DNA of 6,352 nucleotides. It comes from Cyanobacteria bacterium UBA9971 (GTDB taxonomy: Bacteria; Cyanobacteriota; Vampirovibrionia; Gastranaerophilales; UBA9971). Of the stretch, positions 1 through 5,278 are shown one piece after another. The translations under genes were made by a program, and so were the position numbers. Every line of letters begins with the position of its first letter. The first letter of the stretch is position 1. Under the pieces are notes generated by a model. It was given only the letters and a program-made list of their open reading frames with translations. It did no database searches and was not told the DNA's origin. Location of the stretch: positions 1 through 6,352 of the forward strand of contig DNRP01000005.1 of the NCBI GenBank assembly GCA_003499955.1, written 5' to 3'.

Positions 1-150
1 GGAGTTGTCGCTAATGGGCGTCACGGACGAACGGGGGATTTCAAGGGGGACCTCCCCCTTGACTCGCGTGTTGTGTTTCGTAGTTTTTGGCGAACGGGTA
101 TAAAAGTTTATAGCCCATTAGCCACAAAGTGGCGAGTTTGGGCGTGCGTT
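1..150. repeat. GC-rich hairpin-dense element, possible dispersed repeat or structured RNA
   Basis: By count, 80 of 150 bases are G or C, against 35 of 180 in 241-420. It contains several inverted repeats: a perfect 9-bp hairpin at 41-49/54-62 (TCAAGGGGG / CCCCCTTGA, loop ACCT); CGTC/GACG at 19-22/26-29; a bulged stem at 96-103/108-116; and GCCAC-AAA-GTGGC at 121-133. A long-range helix of 14 of 15 pairs joins 5-19 to 113-127 and is mutually exclusive with the last two hairpins. The octamer CGAACGGG occurs at 28-35 and 91-98. Frame 1 is open from the window edge to a TAA at 154-156 (51 codons), so the tail of an upstream gene cannot be excluded, but the sense peptide matches no family I know and the palindromes argue for a non-coding element. 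The element may start before the window. Confidence 0.5.
41..62. repeat. Perfect 9-bp inverted repeat with 4-base loop
   Basis: TCAAGGGGG (41-49) pairs fully with CCCCCTTGA (54-62) around the loop ACCT. No T-run follows on the plus strand (next bases CTCGCG), so it is not a standard intrinsic terminator in that direction. It is the most stable single hairpin of the GC-rich segment. Confidence 0.7.
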
Positions 151-156
151 GAATAA

Positions 157-593
157 ATTCTTTAATCCCCAGTGAGCCTAAAAAACAAGAAACTTAATTT
201 TATAGTTTTTCTTCTTTGGTGACCAATATATTTTAAGTTTTGTAAAAAACTAAAATGAGCTATAATTAAATAGTACCTATGTGTATAAAAAAAAGCATAA
301 AAATTTATTAAGTTTTGTAAACAAAACAGGAATGCTGCTTGAAAATATGATATTATTAATTAGTGTTAAAAATACGCTTAATTAATATTTGTTTACACAT
401 TAAACATAACATAAACAAATTAAAGGGCACATACTTAATAAAAGTTAATAAATTTACTTCGATTTAGCAATTTTTTTCATAACGATGTTTTTTATTAATT
501 GGAAGCTATATTAGAAAAAATCATTGTGTTTAAAAAAAGAAGATCATTAAACGAGTCCCGCTGGATTGAACTTGCTATGTAAATTAGTATTAC
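157..593. other. AT-rich intergenic stretch without a supported gene
   Basis: No convincing coding frame is visible; the longest ATG-started frames I checked are under 20 codons. GC is about 19% over 241-420. It contains a 14-bp direct repeat, TTAAGTTTTGTAAA, at 233-246 and 308-321; the second copy runs into a palindrome, GTTTTGT-AA-ACAAAAC (312-327). There is also a short palindrome TTGGT-G-ACCAA (216-226) and a 9-bp inverted repeat ATTTGTTTA/TAAACAAAT (387-395/412-420). A TATAAT at 261-266 could be a -10 box with TTGTAA (240-245) upstream, but the spacer of 15 is short. The stretch is probably the long upstream region of the HEAT gene at 615; no specific regulator can be named. Confidence 0.5.
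387..420. repeat. 9-bp inverted repeat with 16-base spacer
   Basis: ATTTGTTTA (387-395) and TAAACAAAT (412-420) are exact reverse complements separated by 16 bases. Two half-sites about two helical turns apart are compatible with an operator for a dimeric regulator upstream of the HEAT gene. In DNA this AT-rich such matches also arise by chance, so the role is uncertain. Confidence 0.3.
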
Positions 594-611
594 CTTACCG
601 GAGGAAGTAAG
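594..611 (+). promoter_or_regulatory. Shine-Dalgarno in a hairpin loop, deciding the GTG start at 615
   Basis: CTTAC (594-598) and GTAAG (607-611) are complementary and enclose the loop CGGAGGAA, which carries the Shine-Dalgarno GGAGG (600-604) ten bases before the GTG at 615. The hairpin would present rather than hide the ribosome site. Its 5-bp stem is weak, so the fold is suggestive only; the Shine-Dalgarno itself is clear. Confidence 0.6.
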
Positions 612-614
612 CTA

Positions 615-1472
615 GTGGCTATTAAATCAATAAACAGAAAGAAAAAGAACGAAAAAACTTTTGAAGAGTTAGTACATGACTTAAAAACCAGTAACTCTGA
701 AAAAGTTCGCTACAATGCTGCAAGAGTATTGGGCGAGTTAGGCAATGAGGAAGCTGTTGAATCACTTATTGAAGCGTTAAAACATGACAAAAACGGTTCG
801 GTAAGATTGTACGCAGCTAGAGCTCTCGGTGAACTCGGCGATATTGACGCTACACAACCGTTAATTTCTTCACTCAGAGAAGATCGTAACGTTGATGTAA
901 GGGTCAGGGCAGCTCGCGCACTTGGTCGACTTGGCGGCGAAGAAGTCGTAACACCTTTAGTGGAAGCTCTTAACGATGAAAATAGTCAGGTTTGCGTTAC
1001 AGCAACAGATGCGCTTATAGAAATTGGCGATATTGCTGTAGAAGCTCTGATTACATCTCTTGTCCACGAAAAAATCAATGTACGCTGTGATGCAACAAGA
1101 GCACTCGGTGAACTTGGCAGCGTAAAAGCAGTGGATCACATTATCAAAATGCTTAAAGACGAGTGGGTAAACGTAAGAATTTACGCAGTTACTTCTCTTG
1201 GCAAATTAGGCGATGTTAAAGCTGTTCCTGCACTTATTGAAGTATTACAAAACTCTCAAGAAAACGAACTTGTTAGAGCCGGCGCTGCTGCTGCACTTGG
1301 TGTGCTTCGCGACCAGAGAGCTTTATTGCCTCTTAGAGAACTCATCATGAAAGCTGAAGAACTTGGCGAATTAGAAGATACCGCATTAAAAGCCTTCAAA
1401 AAAATCATGGCGGCTAACTGGCAAAACGTTCCGGGCGCTATAAACAAGAAAGTTGCAGTTAACAGTAAATAA
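615..1472 (+). CDS. HEAT-repeat protein (PBS-lyase type)
   Basis: This 285-residue protein is built almost entirely of HEAT repeats of about 31 residues. About seven units run from residue 17 to 240, each with an A-x-x-A-L-G-x-L-G-type second helix: AARVLGELG near 35, ARALGELG near 68, ARALGRLG near 100, a degenerate TDALIEIG near 131, TRALGELG near 161, VTSLGKLG near 193 and AAALGVL near 225. A final helical stretch (241-265) and a basic tail follow. The first 14 residues are lysine-rich. No signal peptide or membrane segment is seen. The pattern matches the PBS-lyase HEAT-like family, common in cyanobacterial relatives, where such folds act as protein-binding scaffolds or, in some members, phycobilin lyases. 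A lyase role is not supported, since no phycobiliprotein gene is present. The start is GTG, the first start after an in-frame TAG at 585-587, with Shine-Dalgarno GGAGG. The gene appears monocistronic, ending at a strong terminator. Binding partner unknown. Confidence 0.9.
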   Translation: MAIKSINRKKKNEKTFEELVHDLKTSNSEKVRYNAARVLGELGNEEAVESLIEALKHDKNGSVRLYAARALGELGDIDATQPLISSLREDRNVDVRVRAARALGRLGGEEVVTPLVEALNDENSQVCVTATDALIEIGDIAVEALITSLVHEKINVRCDATRALGELGSVKAVDHIIKMLKDEWVNVRIYAVTSLGKLGDVKAVPALIEVLQNSQENELVRAGAAAALGVLRDQRALLPLRELIMKAEELGELEDTALKAFKKIMAANWQNVPGAINKKVAVNSK

Positions 1473-1489
1473 TAATAACAAAATATTTT

Positions 1490-1529
1490 AAAGAGATAGC
1501 GGTTTTTAAAAAACCGCTATCTCTTTTTT
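1490..1529 (+). terminator. Strong intrinsic terminator after the HEAT-repeat gene
   Basis: A perfect 17-bp stem runs from 1490 to 1526, with outer part AAAGAGATAGCGG pairing CCGCTATCTCTTT and a 3-base loop at 1507-1509. It is followed by a T-run ending at 1529. It lies 17 bases after the stop codon and separates this gene from the next unit. Confidence 0.93.
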
Positions 1530-1546
1530 CTGCAAATTTTAAAATA

Positions 1547-1557
1547 TATAATATAAT
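1547..1557 (+). promoter_or_regulatory. Candidate -10 region for the ClpX-finger/HEAT-like pair
   Basis: Two overlapping TATAAT hexamers (1547-1552 and 1552-1557) lie between the terminator and the ATG at 1585. No good -35 box is present at the expected distance; TCTGCA (1529-1534) matches only three positions. The site after a strong terminator supports a promoter here, but in such AT-rich DNA the hexamers alone are weak evidence. Confidence 0.4.
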
Positions 1558-1584
1558 AGATAAATAAAATAAAAAGGCTGTATC

Positions 1585-1875
1585 ATGACTGACAAGAAAA
1601 AAAAAGTGATATCTCTTGCCAATGCAAGAGATAAAGACAAAACTTCCGACAAGACTACTGAAAAACAGGACAAAAAAGAAACACAGGAAATGGTCTACTG
1701 TTCATTCTGCGGCAGACCAAACCACATGGTCATAAAAATGATAAAAGGACCCGGTGTAAATATTTGTTCGGAATGCATAATGATTTGTATGCAATACTTT
1801 ATAATGGAAGACCGCATTCCATCTACAGAAGTACAAAAGGTTTTAGACAGTTTCTGGCAGGGTATTAAAAAATAA
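1585..1875 (+). CDS. Orphan ClpX-type C4 zinc-finger protein
   Basis: The 96-residue product has a charged, Lys/Asp-rich N-terminus (residues 1-35) and then a zinc-binding domain closely resembling the N-terminal domain of ClpX. It shows YCSFCG at 38-43 (C39, C42), the GPGV turn at 55-58, and ICSECIMIC at 60-68 (C61, C64 and the extra C68 that ClpX proteins often share). In ClpX this domain dimerises and binds adaptors and substrates for the ClpXP protease. Here no AAA+ ATPase follows: the protein ends about 28 residues after C68 with a short helix-like tail. It is therefore a free zinc finger, not a truncated clpX next to the rest of the gene, because the downstream frame is unrelated. The Shine-Dalgarno is weak (AAGG, 1574-1577). 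Its stop overlaps the next gene's ATG by one base (TAATG), implying coupled translation. It may be a ClpX partner, an adaptor or competitor, or an unrelated use of the fold. Confidence 0.85.
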   Translation: MTDKKKKVISLANARDKDKTSDKTTEKQDKKETQEMVYCSFCGRPNHMVIKMIKGPGVNICSECIMICMQYFIMEDRIPSTEVQKVLDSFWQGIKK

Positions 1876-3569
1876 TGACGTTGAGAGATTTATCAAAATT
1901 ACAAATACGAGCAGAAGTTATGCTCATGCTTCAACAATTAAATTCTTTGGACGAAATGTCCAAAGAACAACAGGACACCTATTTAAACAAACTTCGTTCC
2001 ATCAAAGATATTGATTATGTTGTTGAAATTCTGGTAAAAGAACTTGCAAGATCTGATTACAAAAAAGGTCAGATTATTAGCCTTTTTGTTCAAGAATTAG
2101 GTGATTTGGAAACACTTAAAGATATTTTATGGTCATACATTAAATCACCATTGACTTCCGATGAATTAAAAGATCTTTCCGGAGTTATATTAAAAAGCCT
2201 TGGTGATCAGACTGATCCTGAAGAATTTTTGAATTATCTTGATGATCCTAAAGCTATTGTTGACAAAGAAACTCAAAAACTTTTGGAAGTCGCTTCCGTA
2301 AATCCTGAAGCGCAGATAGATTTTCTGGATTTCTTATTTTCACTGCCTGAATCCGAACAAATTAATCTTGTTTCTTCACTTAAAGAAGATTATTCGAGCG
2401 AATATCTTGTAAATATTGCTGTCCCCGCACTTGATGCAAAACCTTCGCTTAAATTAGAAGAAGCTCTTATAAGAATTCTCGGAGAAACCCGCTCTGCGCT
2501 TGCAGTGCCAGCCTTAAAGGATGTTTTAAAATATTCACAAAATGAAATAATTAAAAAACATGCCCAAAAAAGTCTTAATATGCTTAAATTGTCCGGTGTT
2601 AACGTTAATCAGGAAAACCAATATCCTGTGGCTTCTCCGATTACGAAAACTTCTGAAATTTATGAATGCCACACAAATATAGTCGATGGTATCGGAAATC
2701 AGGGGTTTATTATCAGCCGGATAAAACCTAATCATGACATATTAATGTTGAATGTTGTTATAAACGATATTCACGGAATTTTAGACTGCTTCGGCTTTTA
2801 CGGAATAAGCAAACAGGATTTTTCCAGAATTATAGAAAAATTTCAGGAAATGTCCACCAGATTTTTAGTTTCGCCTGAATATTGCAAATTAAGACTTGAA
2901 GAAGCAGAAAAAATTAACAAAGAAAATAATTTACCGATTTCTTACGAATATGCCGCCTGGAAATCATTATTAAGTGATGTTCCCGCTCTTGAAAACAATT
3001 TTGAAAAATTAAGCAAAAAATGGATATCAAAAGATTTAATCCATGAAACAGCGATTTTATGTAAATTTCCTGACTTTCAGCACTGGTTTTTTGAAGAAGA
3101 AGATCATTCTTTAATTAATGAAACACTTCCTGTTTTAATAAAAGAAATCTGTGAAAAAAAAGAATACTTTATTAATAATCAAAATGAGCTTAAAATCTGG
3201 CTTGAATCCAACATAGACATGCTTTCATCACAAATTTTTAACGAAGAAATAAAAAATATTTATAAAAATCGTCTTTTAGATTTGACATATTTGCTTAATT
3301 CCCGAAATTTAGAATTGTTCAGAAACGTTGCAGCATCTCTGGCATGGAGCATAACTCCGGAAAATAGTTACGACATTAAAACTGTTCCTTTCTTTAGAGA
3401 AATGATGAAAAGAACTATTTTAGAAGGTTTTGTAAGATATCAATATAAAATTGACCAAAACTCTTCAGAGACTTCCTCTATAAATAAACAAAAACAAAAC
3501 AGCAGTTCTAAAACTTTGACGGATAATGATGACTTACTTAAAATTATAAAGATATTATACAAATTATAG
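1875..3569 (+). CDS. Uncharacterised 564-residue protein with HEAT-like region
   Basis: I do not recognise a named full-length family. The N-terminal part (1-190) is predicted mostly helical and acidic, resembling an alpha-solenoid. Residues 193-238 form a recognisable HEAT-like unit (EEALIRILGETRSALAVPAL, then a second helix with KKHAQKSLNML). Residues 260-305 look beta-rich, with the run DGIGNQGFIISR (271-282) and INDIHGILDCFG (296-307), which has the look of a conserved core. Residues 310-515 are again helical. The end (527-548) is a Ser/Asn/Gln/Lys-rich linker before a short helix. No signal peptide or membrane segment is evident, so it is probably cytoplasmic. The ATG is fixed by the TAATG overlap with the zinc-finger gene; no separate Shine-Dalgarno is clear, which suggests translation by coupling. 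The two proteins are likely needed together, perhaps as a complex (inference). Confidence 0.8.
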   Translation: MTLRDLSKLQIRAEVMLMLQQLNSLDEMSKEQQDTYLNKLRSIKDIDYVVEILVKELARSDYKKGQIISLFVQELGDLETLKDILWSYIKSPLTSDELKDLSGVILKSLGDQTDPEEFLNYLDDPKAIVDKETQKLLEVASVNPEAQIDFLDFLFSLPESEQINLVSSLKEDYSSEYLVNIAVPALDAKPSLKLEEALIRILGETRSALAVPALKDVLKYSQNEIIKKHAQKSLNMLKLSGVNVNQENQYPVASPITKTSEIYECHTNIVDGIGNQGFIISRIKPNHDILMLNVVINDIHGILDCFGFYGISKQDFSRIIEKFQEMSTRFLVSPEYCKLRLEEAEKINKENNLPISYEYAAWKSLLSDVPALENNFEKLSKKWISKDLIHETAILCKFPDFQHWFFEEEDHSLINETLPVLIKEICEKKEYFINNQNELKIWLESNIDMLSSQIFNEEIKNIYKNRLLDLTYLLNSRNLELFRNVAASLAWSITPENSYDIKTVPFFREMMKRTILEGFVRYQYKIDQNSSETSSINKQKQNSSSKTLTDNDDLLKIIKILYKL

Positions 3570-3613
3570 TTAAGGCAAAAGTGAGTTGGTGTTAAAAAAT
3601 CAAAAATTTGTTA

Positions 3614-3619
3614 TATAAT
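3614..3619 (+). promoter_or_regulatory. Candidate -10 box before the small membrane genes
   Basis: A perfect TATAAT lies 31 bases before the ATG at 3651 in the 81-base gap after the 564-residue gene. No convincing -35 box stands 16-18 bases upstream. No terminator hairpin is seen in the gap, so readthrough from upstream is also possible. Confidence 0.35.
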
Positions 3620-3650
3620 AATAAAAAAATTATGCTGAGTGCTGTTAATT

Positions 3651-3866
3651 ATGGAAAAATTGAAAGAAAAAATTTCATATTTAAAGTTATGGCTTACAAC
3701 AGCTCTTGCCTTTTTAGCAGGATGTATGTCGTGGTTATTTAACCATATAGATACAAGTAATCGAATAATACTTAATATAGATGCTGTGACCATTGTAGTT
3801 TTACTTTGTATTATTCAATACTTAGGTTATGAATTATATAGAATAATTAAATATATGAAGGAGTAA
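3651..3866 (+). CDS. Small membrane protein or lipoprotein
   Basis: The 71-residue product has a lysine-rich N-terminus, a hydrophobic segment at about 11-30 and a second at about 43-60, then a basic tail (RIIKYMKE). The simple reading is a two-helix inner-membrane hairpin with both ends in the cytoplasm. However, the first segment ends in LAGC (22-25), which fits a lipobox; cleavage before C25 would give a lipid-anchored protein with one further membrane helix. The sequence alone cannot decide. A GTG at 3639 would add four residues; I prefer ATG 3651 because the protein then starts with a typical charged N-terminus, but neither start has a good Shine-Dalgarno. Its stop codon adjoins the Shine-Dalgarno of the next small gene, so the two are cotranscribed. 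No family recognised. Confidence 0.65.
   Translation: MEKLKEKISYLKLWLTTALAFLAGCMSWLFNHIDTSNRIILNIDAVTIVVLLCIIQYLGYELYRIIKYMKE
3857..3863 (+). promoter_or_regulatory. Strong Shine-Dalgarno for the 39-residue gene
   Basis: GAAGGAG lies six bases before the ATG at 3870 and immediately before the TAA of the preceding gene. It is the strongest ribosome-binding site in the window together with those at 600 and 4414. It is the main evidence that the very short following frame is a real gene. Confidence 0.8.
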
Positions 3867-3869
3867 AAA

Positions 3870-3989
3870 ATGGATAATACAACAATTCTTACAATTGTAT
3901 CGATAGCCCTTTTATTGTTCGCAATAAGTATGATTAGATTATTCATAAAAATTTCAAAAGATACTCCAACAAAAAATCCTTCAGCATAA
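3870..3989 (+). CDS. 39-residue single-helix membrane peptide
   Basis: The frame runs from ATG 3870 to TAA 3987-3989. After DNTT it has a hydrophobic run at about residues 6-26 (ILTIVSIALLLFAISMI), then a basic, polar tail (RLFIKISKD...NPSA). The positive-inside rule suggests the N-terminus outside and the C-terminus in the cytoplasm. The gene is short enough to be missed by length cutoffs. Support comes from the strong Shine-Dalgarno, three bases between the upstream stop and this ATG, six bases to the next ATG, and the membrane-like composition. It could work with the small membrane protein just upstream, for example as a complex subunit, but no function or family is recognisable. Confidence 0.7.
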   Translation: MDNTTILTIVSIALLLFAISMIRLFIKISKDTPTKNPSA

Positions 3990-3995
3990 TACAAA

Positions 3996-4427
3996 ATGAC
4001 AATGAGTAATTATAAAAGATTTTTAGGGTTGGATGTGGGTACAAAAAGAATAGGCTCGGCTATAAGCGATCCCTTAGCCATAACAGCGCAACCTTTAAAA
4101 GTAATTTCGAGGCTTCCTGAAAATAAAGCAATTGAAGAAATTAAAAAGATTTGTAACGAATATAACGTAGAAACCATTGTAGCGGGTTTACCTAAAAATA
4201 TGGACGGAACTTTGGGTTTTCAGGCGGAAGATGTTATGATTTTTGTTGAAAAAATAACAAAAAATACAGGAATAAATGTCAAACTTGAGGATGAAAGACT
4301 TACCAGCAAAGCTGCTGAAAGGTTTTTAATTGAACAAAATAAAAAACCTTCAAAAAATCGAGGACTAATTGATATAACTTCTGCTATACTAATTTTGCAA
4401 CAGTATCTTGATAAAAGGAGTAAATAA
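3996..4427 (+). CDS. ruvX: RuvX/YqgF, putative pre-16S rRNA nuclease (Holliday-junction-resolvase fold)
   Basis: The 143-residue length matches the family (about 135-150). The RNase H-like fold is shown by GLDVGTKRIGSAISDP (11-26, acidic D13), IVAGLPKNMDGTLG (61-74), LEDERLTSKAAE (97-108, acidic E100) and IDITSAILILQQYL (125-138, acidic D126). D13, E100 and D126 are the expected metal-binding active-site residues, so the enzyme looks intact. In E. coli, YqgF takes part in 16S rRNA 5'-end maturation; a Holliday-junction role is inferred from the fold. It probably acts in the cytoplasm. The ATG at 3996 is used; the ATG at 4002 (MSNYKRF) is an alternative, and neither has a clear Shine-Dalgarno, so coupling to the short gene six bases upstream is likely. 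The DUF1292 gene follows after one base. Confidence 0.95.
   Translation: MTMSNYKRFLGLDVGTKRIGSAISDPLAITAQPLKVISRLPENKAIEEIKKICNEYNVETIVAGLPKNMDGTLGFQAEDVMIFVEKITKNTGINVKLEDERLTSKAAERFLIEQNKKPSKNRGLIDITSAILILQQYLDKRSK
4414..4420 (+). promoter_or_regulatory. Shine-Dalgarno deciding the DUF1292 start
   Basis: AAAGGAG lies eight bases before ATG 4429, inside the end of ruvX. It supports ATG 4429 over the earlier in-frame TTG at 4408, which would overlap ruvX and has no such site. Confidence 0.8.
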
Positions 4428-4428
4428 A

Positions 4429-4770
4429 ATGAGCGACGAAAAAGATATGGAAAACAAGATAATAAGAACACAGGACGAAAATGGCGAGATTTACAGCTTT
4501 GAACTAATTGACGTTGTTGAATTTAACGGGCAGGAATACGGTCTTTTGATTCATGTTGATGAAGAAGGAGAAGAAGGCAAAGAGCCTAAAGCTGCTTGTG
4601 AATGCGAAGAATGTGATGACGAAGAAGATGATGAAGATGAAGTTGTTATCATGAGATTAAACAAAGAAGATGACAGCTACGTTTTTGAAACCATCGAAGA
4701 TGATGAAGAATTCAACAATCTTATTGAATATCTTGAAACCGAAGAAGATGAAGACGACGAAGAAGAATAA
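4429..4770 (+). CDS. DUF1292 (YrzB-like) acidic protein
   Basis: The 113-residue protein fits the DUF1292 pattern: an N-terminal beta-rich half with DENGEIYSFELIDVVEFNGQ (17-36) and YGLLIHVD (37-44), then EVVIMRLNKEDDSYVFETIE (71-90) and a helical EEFNNLIEYLE (93-103). In Bacillus the homologous yrzB follows yrrK (ruvX), the same order as here. Function of the family is not established. An acidic insert at 45-70 separates the two halves and carries a cysteine cluster, C57-x-C59-x2-C62. The C-terminus is a run of Glu and Asp. The protein is strongly acidic overall. It follows ruvX after one base and is last in its unit, before a terminator. Confidence 0.9.
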   Translation: MSDEKDMENKIIRTQDENGEIYSFELIDVVEFNGQEYGLLIHVDEEGEEGKEPKAACECEECDDEEDDEDEVVIMRLNKEDDSYVFETIEDDEEFNNLIEYLETEEDEDDEEE

Positions 4771-4796
4771 GTTTTCTACAATTTCATAAATTATTC

Positions 4797-4843
4797 AAAA
4801 CCACAGCCTGCTTTTAAAAACATGCCGTGGTTTTATTATTATT
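4797..4843 (+). terminator. Intrinsic terminator after the DUF1292 gene
   Basis: AAAACCAC (4797-4804) pairs with GTGGTTTT (4827-4834); after an A-C mismatch, GC/GC (4806-4807/4824-4825) extends the stem. A T-rich tract TTTTATTATTATT follows. It lies 26 bases after the stop. Confidence 0.8.
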
Positions 4844-4931
4844 AAGGAAAGGAAAGTAAAGCTGTTTTTTATTCCAATATTGAGATGTAAAAGAAAAATA
4901 AAATAATATTCGGAAATTTTTTATCATCGAG

Positions 4932-4937
4932 TATAAT
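4932..4937 (+). promoter_or_regulatory. Candidate -10 box for the four-cysteine protein and glyQ
   Basis: A perfect TATAAT lies 71 bases before ATG 5009. The hexamer at the matching -35 distance (TTCGGA, 4909-4914) matches only three positions. A 9-bp inverted repeat, AAGCTGTTT (4859-4867) and AAACAGCTT (4984-4992), encloses this region. A second TATAAT at 4964-4969 is less well placed. No T-box-type motif is seen. Position after a terminator favours a promoter somewhere in 4840-4970. Confidence 0.45.
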
Positions 4938-5008
4938 AATCTTAGCATCATGGGTTTTTTATTTATAATTAAAATTTTTTATTAAACAGCTTAAAATAAA
5001 GGCAGAAA

Positions 5009-5227
5009 ATGTACTACGATAGCGGTAAAGTATATGTAGAAAAAGATGATCAGTGTATAAGCTGCAAAAATTTCACGAAAGGCGTGGCTTGTCCACTTTT
5101 GCATGCACTGGGACTAGGTGTTGTAACTCTTGATGGAACACTAAACGTTACTAATTGCGGCTTTTATGAAGAATTTAAACGGCATCTTAAAATTGTTGAT
5201 CTTGGGAAAAAAACCAAAAAAGAATAA
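5009..5227 (+). CDS. Small four-cysteine protein of unknown function
   Basis: The 72-residue product has four cysteines placed as C16-x2-C19-x8-C28-P-x20-C50-G-F-Y, with the surrounding pattern KNF (20-22), CPLLHALGLGVVTLDG (28-43) and NCGFYEEFK (49-57). This suggests a bound metal, zinc or an iron-sulfur cluster, though no ligand can be proved from sequence. The rest is soluble with a basic tail (GKKTKKE). No signal peptide or membrane helix is seen. Shine-Dalgarno AAAGG (4998-5002) lies six bases before the ATG. It is likely transcribed with glyQ, which starts 51 bases downstream without an intervening terminator. I do not recognise a named family. Confidence 0.75.
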   Translation: MYYDSGKVYVEKDDQCISCKNFTKGVACPLLHALGLGVVTLDGTLNVTNCGFYEEFKRHLKIVDLGKKTKKE

Positions 5228-5278
5228 ACGAACGCTTATTAACCAAGAGCGATAACCTAGATAAATAAGGAATAAAAT

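Noticed and set aside
332..385. 17-codon frame beginning MLLENMILL
   Set aside because: Too short, with no properly spaced Shine-Dalgarno and in AT-rich DNA where such frames are common.
566..593. TTGAAC ... TATTAC as a promoter for the HEAT gene
   Set aside because: Spacing of 16 is acceptable, but transcription would start at about base 600, at the Shine-Dalgarno itself, leaving almost no leader.
957..1139. Minus-strand frame inside the HEAT-repeat gene, and similar ones at 1256-1447, 2535-2735, 3611-3793, 4220-4471, 5525-5713 and 5599-5781
   Set aside because: All lie antisense to, or largely overlap, well-supported genes, and none has a recognisable protein pattern.
4408..4428. Seven-residue N-terminal extension of the DUF1292 protein from TTG
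   Set aside because: It overlaps ruvX and ignores the strong Shine-Dalgarno at 4414-4420 placed for ATG 4429.
4771..5278. T-box or other riboswitch before glyQ
   Set aside because: No T-box core motif is seen, and the four-cysteine gene intervenes with only 51 bases left before glyQ.
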